Source: Mauremys mutica
Taxonomy: Eukaryota; Chordata; Testudines; Geoemydidae
Reading direction: 5' to 3'
Length of the DNA stretch: 64,000 nucleotides
Assembly (NCBI RefSeq): GCF_020497125.1
Contig: NC_059075.1
Coordinates: 62,887,321 to 62,951,320, forward strand
The position numbers and the translations under genes are program-made. Below, piece by piece: positions 1 through 13,700 of this stretch (position 1 is its first letter; each line of letters starts with the position of its first letter). A model generated the notes under the pieces. That model had not been told where the DNA came from, ran no database searches, and saw only the letters and a list, made by a program, of their open reading frames with translations.

Positions 1-1054
1 CAAGAGCACTGTATTTCAGTGCATCACTTACCATTATAGTATAAAACTAATCTGTTTGCTATTCTGAAATATGTATCATTTAATTATTTCTAAAAGAAAA
101 AAAAATCTACAAAATATACTAGTATGCTTCATATAGTAGACCTTTTTCCAAGTTTCAGAAATGCTGGTTTTGAGTCATCTAAGCACAAAAACAGCATAGA
201 AAATCTTTAACTGGTAAAAAGTGTCATTATTTCACATTCGGCTATCTCAAGCCTGGGCAAAAAAACATTTTATGCTATTCTAGTGTAAAATGTAGTCTTG
301 CACTTAGAACAAGCATAGACAACTTCACCCACTAATAGTATTCTGATGAGTGTTTCCTCAATTACAGTTATAGCAGTGCTGATGCAACCCTAATTTCCAT
401 AGCGATCTTAAAAAGCATGCTTTACTTATTAAAAATCTTGTGATAACCTCCAGCTGTATGAAATGCAACACAGAAAAAGCATCAATGACGTTGCGCATGC
501 CCACATTCACTCACCTCTCTCTTAAGGTTGAGATGACATTACAGTGTACTTCACAGATAATTGTGAGCTATAAGACAAAACCCTGTGGCCACCCTACAGC
601 TTTCGAAGCTACATTTTCAATTTAAAAATCGGAATAATCCCAATAAATCCCAAATGGGGGTCACAAGCTATTGTGGTGGAATTTCATGGCTCCTATGGTT
701 CAAGGCTGAATTTGGAGAGTGACCGCTCCTTTGCTGGTGCAATATCCACTCACAAAATTTGCACTCACACTTTTGTACCTATAATTAAATTGTGGATGCA
801 AAACAGGGTACATACATCTCTAGCTATGAGACTCTGGTTGTAGATTAGGAGGTACTACTACTACTGCTAATGATACCTTGCTGTTACACAGGATTTTCAT
901 AGAAATGAAAATATTGTGATCTGCACCGCCAACACTTTTTGCATGTGCAAATTGCATCTGCAAAAAAGAGGCCTGGCCTCCAGTTTAACATCACAAAGTA
1001 GTTAAGGATCTGCTGCACTTTCAGTGTTCCTGCAGCCAAAATACAATTTATTTA
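1..1054. other. 3' intronic flank, no feature recognised
   Basis: AT-rich sequence downstream of the last exon seen of the phospholipase gene. I looked on the minus strand for the next expected lipase exon and did not find one, so the gene should continue beyond the left edge. The short open frames here resemble nothing I know. Confidence 0.5.
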
Positions 1055-1062
1055 ATGTATGG

Positions 1063-1389
1063 CAGGGGTGTCCAAATTGGTTCATGAGTCGCATGAAGCT
1101 CTTTTACAGTTAAAGTGCAGCTTGCGGAGCCCCCCATGCGCACCCCATTCTCCACCTACCAGACTGGGGCAGAGCTCAGGGCTTCTGCCCTGTGTAGAAG
1201 CGGGTCTTGGGGCTTCAGCTAAGTGGGGAGTGCCTTCCAGAGCTCTGGGCTTCACCAGGAGTGCAGCTGAAGCCCCCATCAGATGCGCCCCATGGGGTTG
1301 AAGCCTCTCTCCAACTGGTGTGCCCTGGCTCTCGAACTTCTGAAGATTGCTATATGCGGCTCAGAGGGTCAGTAAGTTTGGTCACCCCA
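1063..1389. mobile_element. Non-autonomous hAT-like element
   Basis: The element opens with CAGGGGTGTCCAAA. Its right end is a degraded inverted copy (AAGTTTGGTCACCCC). It is flanked by an imperfect 8-bp target duplication, ATGTATGG at 1055-1062 and ATATATGG at 1390-1397, which is the hAT signature. The interior is GC-richer than its surroundings and has no transposase. It lies in the intron after exon 14 of the phospholipase gene. Confidence 0.7.
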
Positions 1390-1563
1390 ATATATGGTAT
1401 CGTTTTATACCTAACCATTCCAAAACTAATTTGATTCCAATAGAATTTCCTGATGCAGATAACTCTACTGCACCACAGGGCATGCAATCTCTCAGATTTA
1501 TTGCTCCTAATTCTTATAGAGAAAACATCTGCAGCTCACTGAGAAAATAAATAGATACTGTAC

Positions 1564-1786
1564 CCCATCATGCAGCATATACTCAATGATCAGCCCCCAC
1601 AGATCTATAAATGATGTCCTGTATCCCTCTTGTTTACGCTGACACAGCTGCTGGTTAAAATATTTCATGCGCTCCATAGAGAAACAACTCATCTTGCATT
1701 TGGTCGCACATTTCTGGGCTTCATGGATTTTCTCATCTAGATCCTTCTGTGACCAATAAGCATCTTTATACAAGTTTGACATGGTC
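1564..1786 (-). CDS. PLA2G4E: PLA2G4E-like exon 14 (lipase domain, after the nucleophile)
   Basis: 223 nt, codons 415-489. The acceptor is CCCCAG at 1787-1788 and the donor is GTACAG below 1564. The first G completes the Trp codon begun in exon 13 (TG|G). The peptide contains WSQKDL and [17 protein letters not shown], which match the conserved stretch after GLSGTTW in group IV enzymes. It ends in phase 0, so the missing next exon should begin on a codon boundary. Confidence 0.85.
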
Positions 1787-4700
1787 CTGGGGAAGGGTAA
1801 TATAGAAAGAAAAACATTAAAATAAAACAAAAAATAATCTACAAAAATTCTGTTCTTTTGTTAGAGTGTCAGTTTTAAGTGTTTCTTGTAGTTTGTGCAC
1901 TACTTGTTTTTTTATAGCAGTTTGTGGGGGGAAATATCATTTGAGGTTTCTATGAGTGTTCTATAAAAGGCCCATGGGAGTAATTTTTTTCTAATGTTTG
2001 ATATTTTCTTTTTCCAACAACTGCAGCATTTTAAAGGGTGAAATTAATAGGTGTGAATCTTTAGTTTGCATAGATTGGATAATTTATTGTAGAGAGTTGA
2101 AATGTTATTTTCTATGTTTATTTTTCATGATGAATATATGTTCGTTTTGACTGATGACAGTATCCTGACATTATAGTCAGCATCAATTTTATGGCACCCC
2201 TTAGAATATGGCTTTCTGTTCTGGATGCATTGCCTAATGCTTAGCAACCCCTTTGATCTTGCTGGCCTTGTGAGAGGAAAAGGAGAGATGAAATGTAGTC
2301 TTGTGGTTATGGTGATAAGACATAAGCAATGTGGGTTCAAATCCTAGCTTTACTACAGGGTTTGTGTGTGACAGTGGGCAACTCATTTCTGTACCAAATG
2401 TGATGCCAATTTTTAAAAAGGGCTCCAGAGGTGATCCCGGCAATTACAGGCCGGTAAGCCTGACTTCAGTATCTGGCAACTGGATGAAACTATAGTAAAG
2501 AACAGAATTGTCAGAAACATCGATGAAAATAATTTGTTGAGGAAGAGTCAACATGTTGTTTGTAAAGAGAAATCATGCTTTACCAATCTACTAGAATTCT
2601 TTGAGGTGGTCAACAAGTATGTGGACAAGGGGGATCCAGTGGATATAGTGTACTTAGACTTTCAGAAACCCTTTAACAAGGTCCCACACCAAAGGCTCTT
2701 AAGCAAAGTAAGCTATCATGGGGTAAGAGGGAAGGTTCTCTCATGGATCGGTAACTAGTTAAAAGATAGGAAACAAAGGGTAGTAATAAATGGTCAGTTT
2801 TCAGAAAGGAGAGGTAAATAGTGGTGTCCCCCAGAGGTCTGTACTGGTATCTGTACTAGTCAACATATTCATAAATGAGCTGGAAAAAGGAGTAAACGGT
2901 GATGTGGCAAAATTTGCAGCTGATACAAAACTATTCAAGATAGTGAAGTCCAAAGCAAACTGCGAAGGGCTACAAAGGGATCTCACAAAATTGGGTAAGA
3001 GGGCAACAAAATGGCAGATGAAATTCAGTGTTGACAAATGCAAAATAACACACATTAGGAAACATAATCCCAGCTACATATATAAAATGATGGGGTCTGA
3101 ATTAGCTGTTACCACTCAAGAAAGAGATCTTGGAGTCATTGTAGATAGTTCTCCGAAAATATCCACTCAATGTGCAGCAGCAATCAAAAAAGCTAGCAAA
3201 ATGTTGGGAATAATTAAGAAGGGGATAGATAATAAGACAGAAAATATCATATTTCCTCTATATAGACCCATGGTATGTCCACATCTTGAATACTGTGTGC
3301 AGATGTGGTCACCCCATCTCGAAAAAGATATATGGGAATTGAAAAAGGTTCAGAAAGTCAACAAAAATTATTAGGGGTATGGAACAGCTTCCATATGAGG
3401 AGAGATTAATAAGATTGGGACTTTTCATCTTGGAAAAGAGATGACTAAGGGGGGATATGATAGAGGTCTATAAAATCATGATTGGTGTGGAGAAAGTAAA
3501 TAAGGAAGTGTTATTTATTCCTTCTCATTACACAAGAACCAGGTGTCACCAAATGAAATTAATAGGCAGCAGGTTTAAAACACACAAGAGGAAGTATTTC
3601 CTCACACAACATACAGTCAACCTGTGCAACTCTTTGCCAAATGATATTGTGAAGGCTATAGGATTCAAAAAAGAACTAGATAAGTTCATGGAGGATAGGA
3701 CCATCAATAGTTATTGGCCAGGATGGGCAGGGATGGTGTCCCTAGCCTCTGTTTGCCAGAAGCTGGGAATGGGTGATGGAGATGGATCACTTGATGATTA
3801 CCTGTTCTGTTCATTCCCTCTGGGGCACCTGGCATTGGCCACTTTTGGAAGACAGGATACTGGGGTAGATGGATGACTGTTCTTATGTTCTTATGTGAGA
3901 GCCACATCTCCTTGCTTTTCTTTTATCACACTCAGTCTCATTGTTAGGAGCATGTGGCATGATTACATTACCCTAATGCCACTGCTTATTAGAGTCTCTC
4001 ATCTTCCTGCTCTTTAATATAAGCTTGGGGAGGTTCAGAGCCACAATCTGAGCCCAAGGTGTGAGGAAAAAAGTTATGAACCATAACATTTTTATGTCAC
4101 ATAATTTTTGGGGGGAGGCGCTATATCTCAGAACCTCCTACTTCGAATTACCTTAAATTTGGATCATTAATTCTACTCTGGATCCTCATGTTAGACAACA
4201 ATTTTTAAGACAATTAGAATAAGCATGTGAATTTTAGAGCACTTAGAAAAATCAGCTGTTAAACCATGCTGATTAAACTTTCTAGTGCAGGCCACACCTA
4301 AGCTAGTCTCAACCTTAACTACAGTGATGGTATCACCTCATTTTAAGACCATCATTTATCTTATTACTGCCCACTCTGGGCCAAAGGCTTCCAGACAGAC
4401 CGACCAATGTTTAGGGTGAAATGGAACTGCACTGCCCCAGGGAACTCTGGAAGGGATAGTTGATTCCATCCCAAATGTATGGCATACAGGACGAATATGC
4501 ACACTGCATTGCCATGCTTCCATTGTACAGCCAACCAGCCCCACCTCGTAGTAGTGGTAGTCCCGACCAGCAACAGACAACAGTGGAAATGGGTTTGGAC
4601 CCAAAGCTATAAACAAAAACAAATCCCTAACAACAGTGCTTAGACACTACCCATTTTCTTCAGATACAGCTGGTACAACATATTAAAGGATTTTAACTGC

Positions 4701-7700
4701 AGTAGATGGAAAGCTGGAAGATGTAATAAGTCATTTTGAGCAAGAGGCAGATAAAGAAATGTTAGACAAAGTCAAACTTTCAAATTAAGGTAATATTTAA
4801 TGACCTGTAACTGAAAAGCAGTTTGTTAGATTTTCTTCAAACTTTGCAGAATCTTCACAGCCATTCTGGCAATTTTCAGACCAAACCAAAATGTCAAGAC
4901 AACTTATGGGGAAGGGCTAAAATAAGGTTTTATAATGGAAGTTGGCTACACCCTTACCTATGGAGGCTCTCCATAATAGAAATAGGATTACAATCTTTAT
5001 GATGGAGAGCTGCTATTAGCATCTCCATGATATTTTTTTTACCAGAGCTCTTTGTATCAACGTCTTACAGAAAGATTAAATAAAATCCCTGATTGAGTCC
5101 TGCTTACCATGTTGTGCCAGACAAACCACTCAGGTATGTTGCACAGTCTAAGACATTTAATTTCTTGAGACCCAATAGACTGCCATATGTCGTTGTAAAT
5201 GATCTCATTCCACCACCTGTTGTCATGATTGCCACCACTGGAATCTGTTCAATACAAAGACAGAAAGATGGTGCAAACCAAGCACACATGATTACTCAGA
5301 ACTGGAAATGGACCGGAAATGGAACACTGGACCCAGTTCAGTTCCAAAATTTCATAGTTAAGGCCTCTCTGTTTATTGGATCAGAACTGGAACGGCAAAT
5401 CCAAATACATCTTTCCTTGGGGTAAGTTTGGAATCAGATATGGATCCAAACCACCCCGCCTCTATAGAGAAGGGCAGGAATCATGGTAAGTTCAGGTGCT
5501 TTCATTAATGCAAGAAATGTAGTATTCACCCCCCAGCCATTTCATTTTCATATTGCTTCATTCTATTCTATTCCCCCTTTCTTTTTTTTAAATCCCCTTA
5601 TCAACCTGTGAGAAAATTCAAAAATTGTTGTTTAATCACCCCTGACAGGGACCTTTTTTTTTTCAGGATCATTAAGTTACTTAAACGAACAGAAATTTTG
5701 CTTTTGGAATTCACAAGCTTGCAACAGAGGGCAGGTGTTTTAAAAAATATTCACTGGAGAGGTTAACCGAGCCCCTTGAAGGGGTTTATCACTCACTCCA
5801 CAATTGATGGAATTCAAGCAATGCATTAAATACTTGCTAATTAGTTTAGTTAATGTGCATGGGTATTTATCATTCAAGACTACTTATGGTCCGGAATGGA
5901 ACATACAGGTACGAGCCCCAGAACTGGAGATGGTGTACACCAGGGGTAGGCAACCTATGGCATGTGTGCCGAAGGCGGCACGCGAGCTGATTTTCAGTGG
6001 CACTCACACTGCCTGGGGTCCTGGCCACCAGTCCAGGGGACTCTGCATTTTAATTTAATTTTAAATGAAGTTTCTTAAACATTTTAAAAACCTTATTTAC
6101 TTTACATACAACTGTAAGATTTATAGAAAGAGATCTTCTAAAAACATTAAAATGTATTACTGGCGCGTGAAACCTTAAATTAGAGTGAATAAATGAAGAC
6201 TCGGCACACCACGTCTGAAAGGTTACCGACCCCTGGTGTACACATTACAAAATGGCCAGATATATGAGAGACACATATGGTGCTCCTTCCTCATAAAGAC
6301 CTCACTGTGCTGCCCCTGCAGCACTGGGACCCCTTGCTGGGCAGTCAGACACCAGGCCAGGAGTTATATGTGTCTCACATGTGCCACTGCAGTGCACAAA
6401 CACAGATTTAGATACAGTAGTCTTTAATTAGCTAAGTAACTGAGGTCTTTGCAATTGGCCTAGAATTCAGGGGTTCCGAAACTGGTACTAGTACCACTGG
6501 TGGCACGTAAGCTTAATGTTCCATCCATTCACTTCACAATAATTTTTTAAGAAGCTAGTATGTGAATCAATACAGTTTGGGAGCCGCACACAGTGTAGTC
6601 ATCTTAGCCATATGGAAATCGAGGAAACCTTCTCCAGACCCCTGAAAGGCAACTATCTAAACCAGCTTTCAAGTTTACCTCCCAAATGGCTGAGAGGATA
6701 CACCTGTTCAGAAAAAGTGTCAACAACAATAATTTTTATACTTATGAAAACATAACTTAAGAGTCTTTTGGAACAGAAACACGTAGCTGCAGGGTGACAG
6801 GTTTCAGAGGGGTAGCCATGTTAGTCTGTATCAGCAAAAACGAGGCATCCTTGTGGCACTTGAGACACTAACAAATGTATTCGGGCATAAGCTTTCGTGG
6901 GCTAGAACCCACTTCATCAGATGCATGGAGTGGAAAATACAGTAGAAGGTATATATATATGCATCTAATGAAGTAGGTTCTAGCCCATGAAATCTTACGT
7001 CCAAATACATTTGTTAGTCTCTAAGGTGCCACAAGGACTCCTTGTTGTTTTAGGTACAGGGGTTGCACATGCTCCAGCTATTATTTGTTTATTAGCCACA
7101 TTTGCTGTCCAGTTTGTTGAGCACTCACGCAAGGGAAGGATAGAGTGGACACCCAGGATTCCACTTCACATACCTCATGGTCCTGCAGGTCCTCTTCTAG
7201 ATGGAGAATGTTTTTCAGGGCAGCAGCAACATACTTCTTTCTTTTGCACAGAAAATCCTTCTCCTCTGCACACAGGTCATACCCTAAGCGCACATCTAGG
7301 TCTTGTGGACAGGAACAATGACTAGGACAATCACATGCACTCTTATTACATATTAATAAATATTGCTAGTCAATTTCAGGACTTACACCACAGAAAACCC
7401 TAAACATATGTACAGACAAAACTTTTCCACACTCCTATATAATCAGGTTGATGTAACATAATAAGCAGAGAAGAGGATGATGTCAGTATTAGCTGATATT
7501 TTAATTTTATTTTCTAAAATTAGCTAAAGTTATATATTGCAATTTAATGAAGTGGAACTTCTGCTTTACCTCTAAGGTTAAAAACCTAAAGGGCCAAAAT
7601 TTCATAGGAGCCTCCTGAATGATGACTGCAAAATTGGTGGAGTGTCATCACCCTCTTGTGGCTATCACAGAATTACATTTACATTTTTAACATCTCTGAA

Positions 7701-10700
7701 GTATATGTAATCATGACGCCCTCTACTGGCCGCAGTCCATACAGGATACAGGGTTTAATCCTGGCCCTATTGAAGTAAATGGGAGTTTTGTCATTGATTT
7801 CAATGGGGCCAGGATTTCACTCTAGAAACTCTAAACTTCCTACTCAAGCATGGCTTTTCATAGCTAAGCACTAGTAGATTTCTTTCATGTCTACTTTTAG
7901 TCACAAATTGCAAAGCACAATCTTATTCAAGGAGGAAGATTAAGGGCATGTCAAATTTAAATTTTAAAAACAAAACTGTTTTTAAAGTTATCCAAGTGCA
8001 AAGATGAAAAGTGTATAGAAAACATTTTTTCCTTCACCAAGATAACTCAGAAACAGCTATGTGGATTTTCTTCAGCGCTTCAAATGAAATTAACTTTTGG
8101 ACTAAAGGCTTGAAAAATCTAACAATAAAATATTAGTTACAAGCAGAATCCTGTGTAGTCTGCAACAGTCTGGACCTCAATTATTCAGCACAACTTTCTT
8201 ATTTCTCTGCTAAATTCTACATTGGAATTGCAATTTCTGCTGCATTATGAAATTAATAAAGAGGTTTCTATTGCAATAAACAATTTTAGAAGTTCACTGC
8301 ACTGACTGTAATATTCATTTAAATATTTAATGCAATACAAACGCGTTCTGAATTTATGTTGTGCTGGTGCAGAGTTCGGTACTGGTGTGCCATGCAAATC
8401 AGGAGTCATGCAGCACTACATTATTTTTCATTTTATTTTAACATAGTTTTTTATGGTGATTGATAGGATTATCCTTTCCTCATCAGATGCAGATCCCCAT
8501 ATCTAGCTGCACCAGCTATATTAAGGGAAAATCCTGTCCCTAGCTCAGTGGCTGCAGATGGCCATTGGTACAATGCTACTTGTAAGGTTCTGCAGCATGG
8601 AGAGGATGAGATCTGTGGACTCTATACAGGGAATCTGAGCTGCTGTACATCCTAAGGACTGGCTCACAGAGCAAAGAATGTGGGCAGGACAGGGCTAGGC
8701 TGGAGGCAGTGGACTATTCAGATCCACCAGAACATTCATGACAGAATGCGGGGGGAAGAGAACAGTGTGACACCAACAGACCTTGATCGTGGTCGAGATC
8801 GAACCAGGGACTTCTGGAGCTTAGTGCGTGAGCCTCTACTGCATGAGCTAAAAGCCATATGGCTATTAGCTAAGGCTGTAGAAGACTCATTCATCTCTCT
8901 CTAAGTAGTCTCGGTGCCACAAGATGGGACGGAACATCACACCCAGAAGGTGTGTGGGTTACAACAGCATGAGCAATGACAGCCTTGGAAGAGTACTGGT
9001 AAGCAAGGAGCAACTACTTTAAACTGCTGAACCAGGGTCTGGAGCAGAGAGGTCATTCCTTTTTCCCACTCACAGAACCCAGCTACTTGGGCTTGGTGCA
9101 GTTGGGAAGGGTTTGCCCCTTAGTGATTATATTTAGTGAACTCAGTAATACAAGGCTGTTATTGGTGCAGTGACTGGAAGATAAATAAATTAATAAGCAG
9201 ATGTAACACTAAATTGAACTGCTTGGTATAGTGGGTATATAATTTTTGACGGCTTTGAAATTAGTTACACATTCTAAAAGAAAGTTATAGATAAGTTTAT
9301 TGTTTGGCAGCCCGAGGTATTTTCATCAGCTTGAGCAGCAGAAACTAGTCATTTCTGTTAGACAAATTGATCAAGATGGCAGTGGTGGTAAGGGACTCCC
9401 CTATGAAAATCATGTGCTATTCTGCAGTGACTGCTGTAAAGCCTTTTTTTAATGCAGAAAAAGGATAAACATTGCTGTATTGTGATTGATTAAGGCCATG
9501 CTTCAGGAAGGCACTGAAGTACATGTTTAAGCCTCTCCCTGTTCGGGAAAGGATTTAAGAATGTATTTAACTTTAAGTAGGTACTTTAGTCTCTCCTGAA
9601 TAGGGATGCTTTCTTGAGCTGGGACCTTAATCTGTCCATGCTGTATATTACATAAGATTATGGATAACCTTAAGGAAATGGGCAACATATCAGTCAGGGT
9701 GTACACAAATTGCTAGCTACCCTGTCTAGTGTAGTTTCTATGTAATGTCAAATGTCATACATTGGGTATATGTTGTGCATTCTTTTAAAAAATACATTCT
9801 AGTTTTCAACAAAAAATGTTTGTTTTTTTACAAATGCAGAAAGTGGCATGGGCAAAGCTTGGCTGACAATGTCACTAGCATCCAAAGAAACAGGAGAAGA
9901 GCTCTTACCAGTCTTCTGCCTTCACATGCAAATCAAATCTTTTCTCCTGAAAAACAAGAATGTAACTATGAAGGTACAATCATAGTTTTAAGCTTTCCTT
10001 CCTTCCCTTCAGCCTTGAGAGTGAGATTTATTTGCTCCCCAACAAGGCACAGTAGCCACAAATGGAGTCCCCCACTAATCCAAGAGATGAATAGCTTCAA
10101 AACCACTAATTTATTTGTAAGAGAATTTATTCTTAGTAGCTCAGTATTTCCCAAAGGTTTCAGACAACTGTACCAATTTACCTGACTGTGACCTCATTGG
10201 TACCAGCCAGTTCCCTCCAGTGCCCATTCAATTATGCAAACCATCAAACGCAATGAAGAGTGAAATCTTGGAGCTCCCAGATTCAGTCTCATAACTGCAA
10301 GACTTTGCCTAGAAACAGTCAAAGATCTATTGTGTATTAGACAGTGCACAAATGAAAATAAGATATACCAGGACCCAGCAGAAAGGCTCATGATTAAGAC
10401 AGAGAATGGAAGCCTAGCGTTTGAGTCCAAAGCCTGAAGTACCAAAACTGCTTGTTTCTGTGGTTAGGAAGCATATTGGATGCCAGGTTGTTTCAAAAAG
10501 CTTTGCCAGACTGAGAAACATTTCATTTTTTCTTAGAAGTAATATTTTGGGGGGGAATTGAAGTGCTTGTGCCCACATTTATGTAGACAAAGCAATTAAC
10601 TGCACATGCTAACCATGCTAATTGGTATTTGCATACACATTTTCTACCTGGACATGCAGTGGACAGGTTTCTGTGTGCAAATATGTGTAAGCCTGTTGCA

Positions 10701-13700
10701 TGTGAATCTTAGCCTCTATTGTTTAAAAATGTGGTTGTTACAGTCCTTATAATATTCTTTGTGTGTCTGTATTTTTTTTTGTTTAGTACAACGTGCTGTA
10801 CATATGGTTGACATCAATACACCCTTCTGAGACAGAGAGAGCTAGATGGATAGCACTGATGGCAAGACAGATATTATAAACTGCACCAAGAAACTCCTCT
10901 TCATCATAGGTCACCTTCTGAAGCAAAAGGACAATGGTTGCTTCTAAATCCATGAAGGCAGACTGGCCAGCTTACTGTACAGCTGAGGAGCTGTCCTGAG
11001 AGGCAGAGTTGGGGAGGGGGAGGGAGTGCGGCTGGGGAATTAAGGAGGCAGAATACATACAGGCTGGGGAATTGAGGCTCCCTGCTGTCCAGCCTGCCTC
11101 TCCTCTTTTTAAAGGACAGTTCAAGACACATTTGCACAACACCAGTATTTTTTTAATAGTATTGGCCCAGATTGTCTCTTGGAGATCTGGACGCTGAAAA
11201 GACAATGCTGTGGCACCATCCCCCTTCACTGGCCCCACAAAATGTCCCTTTACGGATGCTTCTCAGTGCAGAAGGGGATCAGCAAACTGTTTATGGGAGG
11301 TGGAGATGGAGCAAGGGAGGCATTACACTTAGTGACACCCTTCTCTGCTCTGAACTCAGCAGTATTATCTATCTCTGTATCCTCTGTTAGCATGTGCAAG
11401 GTGACCCAGTCAAATGACAGCATGGCCTTTAGCAGTGCCTATGCTGCTATGGAAAAAGGAGCCAGAGAAGCGGTAGTCATGCCTGCAGCACAGATCCCAG
11501 CTCCATGCAGAAGGAAGCAGTTCCTTTCTCCAAGGTCTGAGGAGAAATTCACAGAGGTTTTTCTCCCTCTTTGTACCATCCTGCAGGTTTTTTCTGTGGG
11601 AGGGGATAATCTAGCCCTTTATTCTTACATTATAATTTTTAAATAGGTCATTGTTAAAGGCTGGCAGCCGGCACTCACCTCTGCTACTGTTACTCTCTCT
11701 CCCATGGGGAGCGAATTCAGCATCACAACTGGGGAGCCTGTGTTTATAGTGTAGGTACAGGTACGCTGGGAGCAAAAAAAAGTTTATTTGCACAAAAAGG
11801 AAAGTGTTACCCTGCTCCCCCATCAAAATAGATCATGTTATCTACTTATTACTATTATGTTTATAAAGGACAGTTATAACATACAGCATTGTAACTCTTC
11901 TTCTTCGGTAGCATAACATTCAGTGTTGGCTCCATATACTTGACATAGTGGAACTTGGTAGGAAATGAAGGGCTAATGATAGCATCAGGGCCCAGTGTAA
12001 GATCCTGTGTTCCTTCATAGGAACCTTTCACTGTGAGGGAGAGGTCTTTCCCTGAAGGAAAAAAGAAAAAGCACACAGGGAACCTTATTATTATCTGACT
12101 GCAAAATTATGCTTATATGATCAAATTTAAGAAAACACTTAGGAGTTTTCTATATTGCATTCAAAGAGTCCATCTAATAAGCCAAGAAAAACATAATCCC
12201 TCTAGAAAAAAGCCTACTACCCAGCTAAACAAAATGAAACCCAATGTATGGAAGTTTGACAGAACTAATGCTCATGAAAAATAACGACAGTACCATGCTT
12301 TTCATACTAAAAACTGGACATGGTAGTTAATTCCGGTTCACAGCTCTAGCCCATCTACTAAATATTAATACATATTAATTAATATGTGATCTGTATAAAA
12401 TAGTCAACTTCTGTATGTAGTAATAAGTGTCTGTATGATATACTAAACAATCTCTTCAAGCTTTTCCGCAACACACTGTATTTTATTGTCCTTGTTCCAT
12501 GATTGTAATGTATGAAATATGCTCTTTTCTCTCTCAAAACACATAGGCTTACATTTTCAAAAGTGATGCCTGATTTTGGGTACCCAATTTGAGACACCTT
12601 GAGGGAGCCTGACTTTTAGGAAGTACTGAGCACCTGCCCACTGAAAATCAGGTCCTTTTCAGATGTCTTCAGTTTAACATTAACATCACCATCACTTTTA
12701 AAAATGTATGCCATACAATACAGAGCAATTTATTCAATATGACATGGAGACATCAAAAATATTTGAATCAAAGGGATTAAAATAATCAAGCAAGATTTTT
12801 GACAAATGAAATACATAGGTGGGATGTAGCTGAAATTAGGATAAGAAGGAGATTTGTATTGAAGGGGTTCATACATATGGGGTTTTAAATGAAAATTTTT
12901 GTGCACTATATTCCAGTGAAGCAAATTTCTACTATAGCATTTTATATCATACACACTAACCAAGAGTTCTTGTTAAATGACCTCATAGACTTGTTTCTTT
13001 GGTTCCATTTGTTTTATGTTTAGTTCCTTCACAGACAATAAGTTGGTTTTATAATAATCTTCCTTATGGTTCTTGCATGGGTTATTATAGCATCATAATG
13101 CTGACTGCTCAGCACATCTGAAAATTGTTCTGGCACTAAATCTGGATTTAGAAACCTATCTTTATGGGTTTTGTTTGTTTGTGTGTTTGGTCTGCCCCAA
13201 TTCTACACATGGCATGTATGCTCTACAATGGATTTGTTTATTGCATGATCTCATAATACTGGATAAACTAATACAATACAAAGACTCTGAATTCCTTTCT
13301 ATAATTAAAGATGCAAAAATTTAGGGCTCTGAATTATTTCCTGTTTGCTAATGAAAACCATGTTGTAATATACGTCAGCTAATGCAAGGGACCAAAGTTA
13401 AGGCTGCTATCATAGAAACATAACTCTGAATGTCCTGACACTTGTGTGATGAAAATCTTCTCTTTAGTGTTGTTTTAATATAGTCTGTTTGCATACAGCC
13501 ACATAGATGTATGTGATGGAATCAATGTAACCCATAACAGAGATCACACATCTTTCTGTAGTTGTTAAAAAGTTCAAATCATTTGAAAATATTATTTTAT
13601 TCCATGCATTTATTGTAATGATCTATAGAACACATATCAATATAGCAGTGTAAGTATCTGGTTATTAACAGCCAGTTAATAAAGCAGTAACCTCACTTGA

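Noticed and set aside
7174..7301. Shorter version of exon 12 using the AG at 7302-7303
   Set aside because: Joining it to exon 11 creates a TGA at the junction; the acceptor before 7321 keeps the frame and adds PQD before LDVRLG.
9745..10185. 146-codon plus-strand open frame
   Set aside because: Antisense to exon 11, low complexity, no motif.
11179..11646. 155-codon plus-strand open frame
   Set aside because: Intronic, overlaps other frames, no recognisable domain or splice support.
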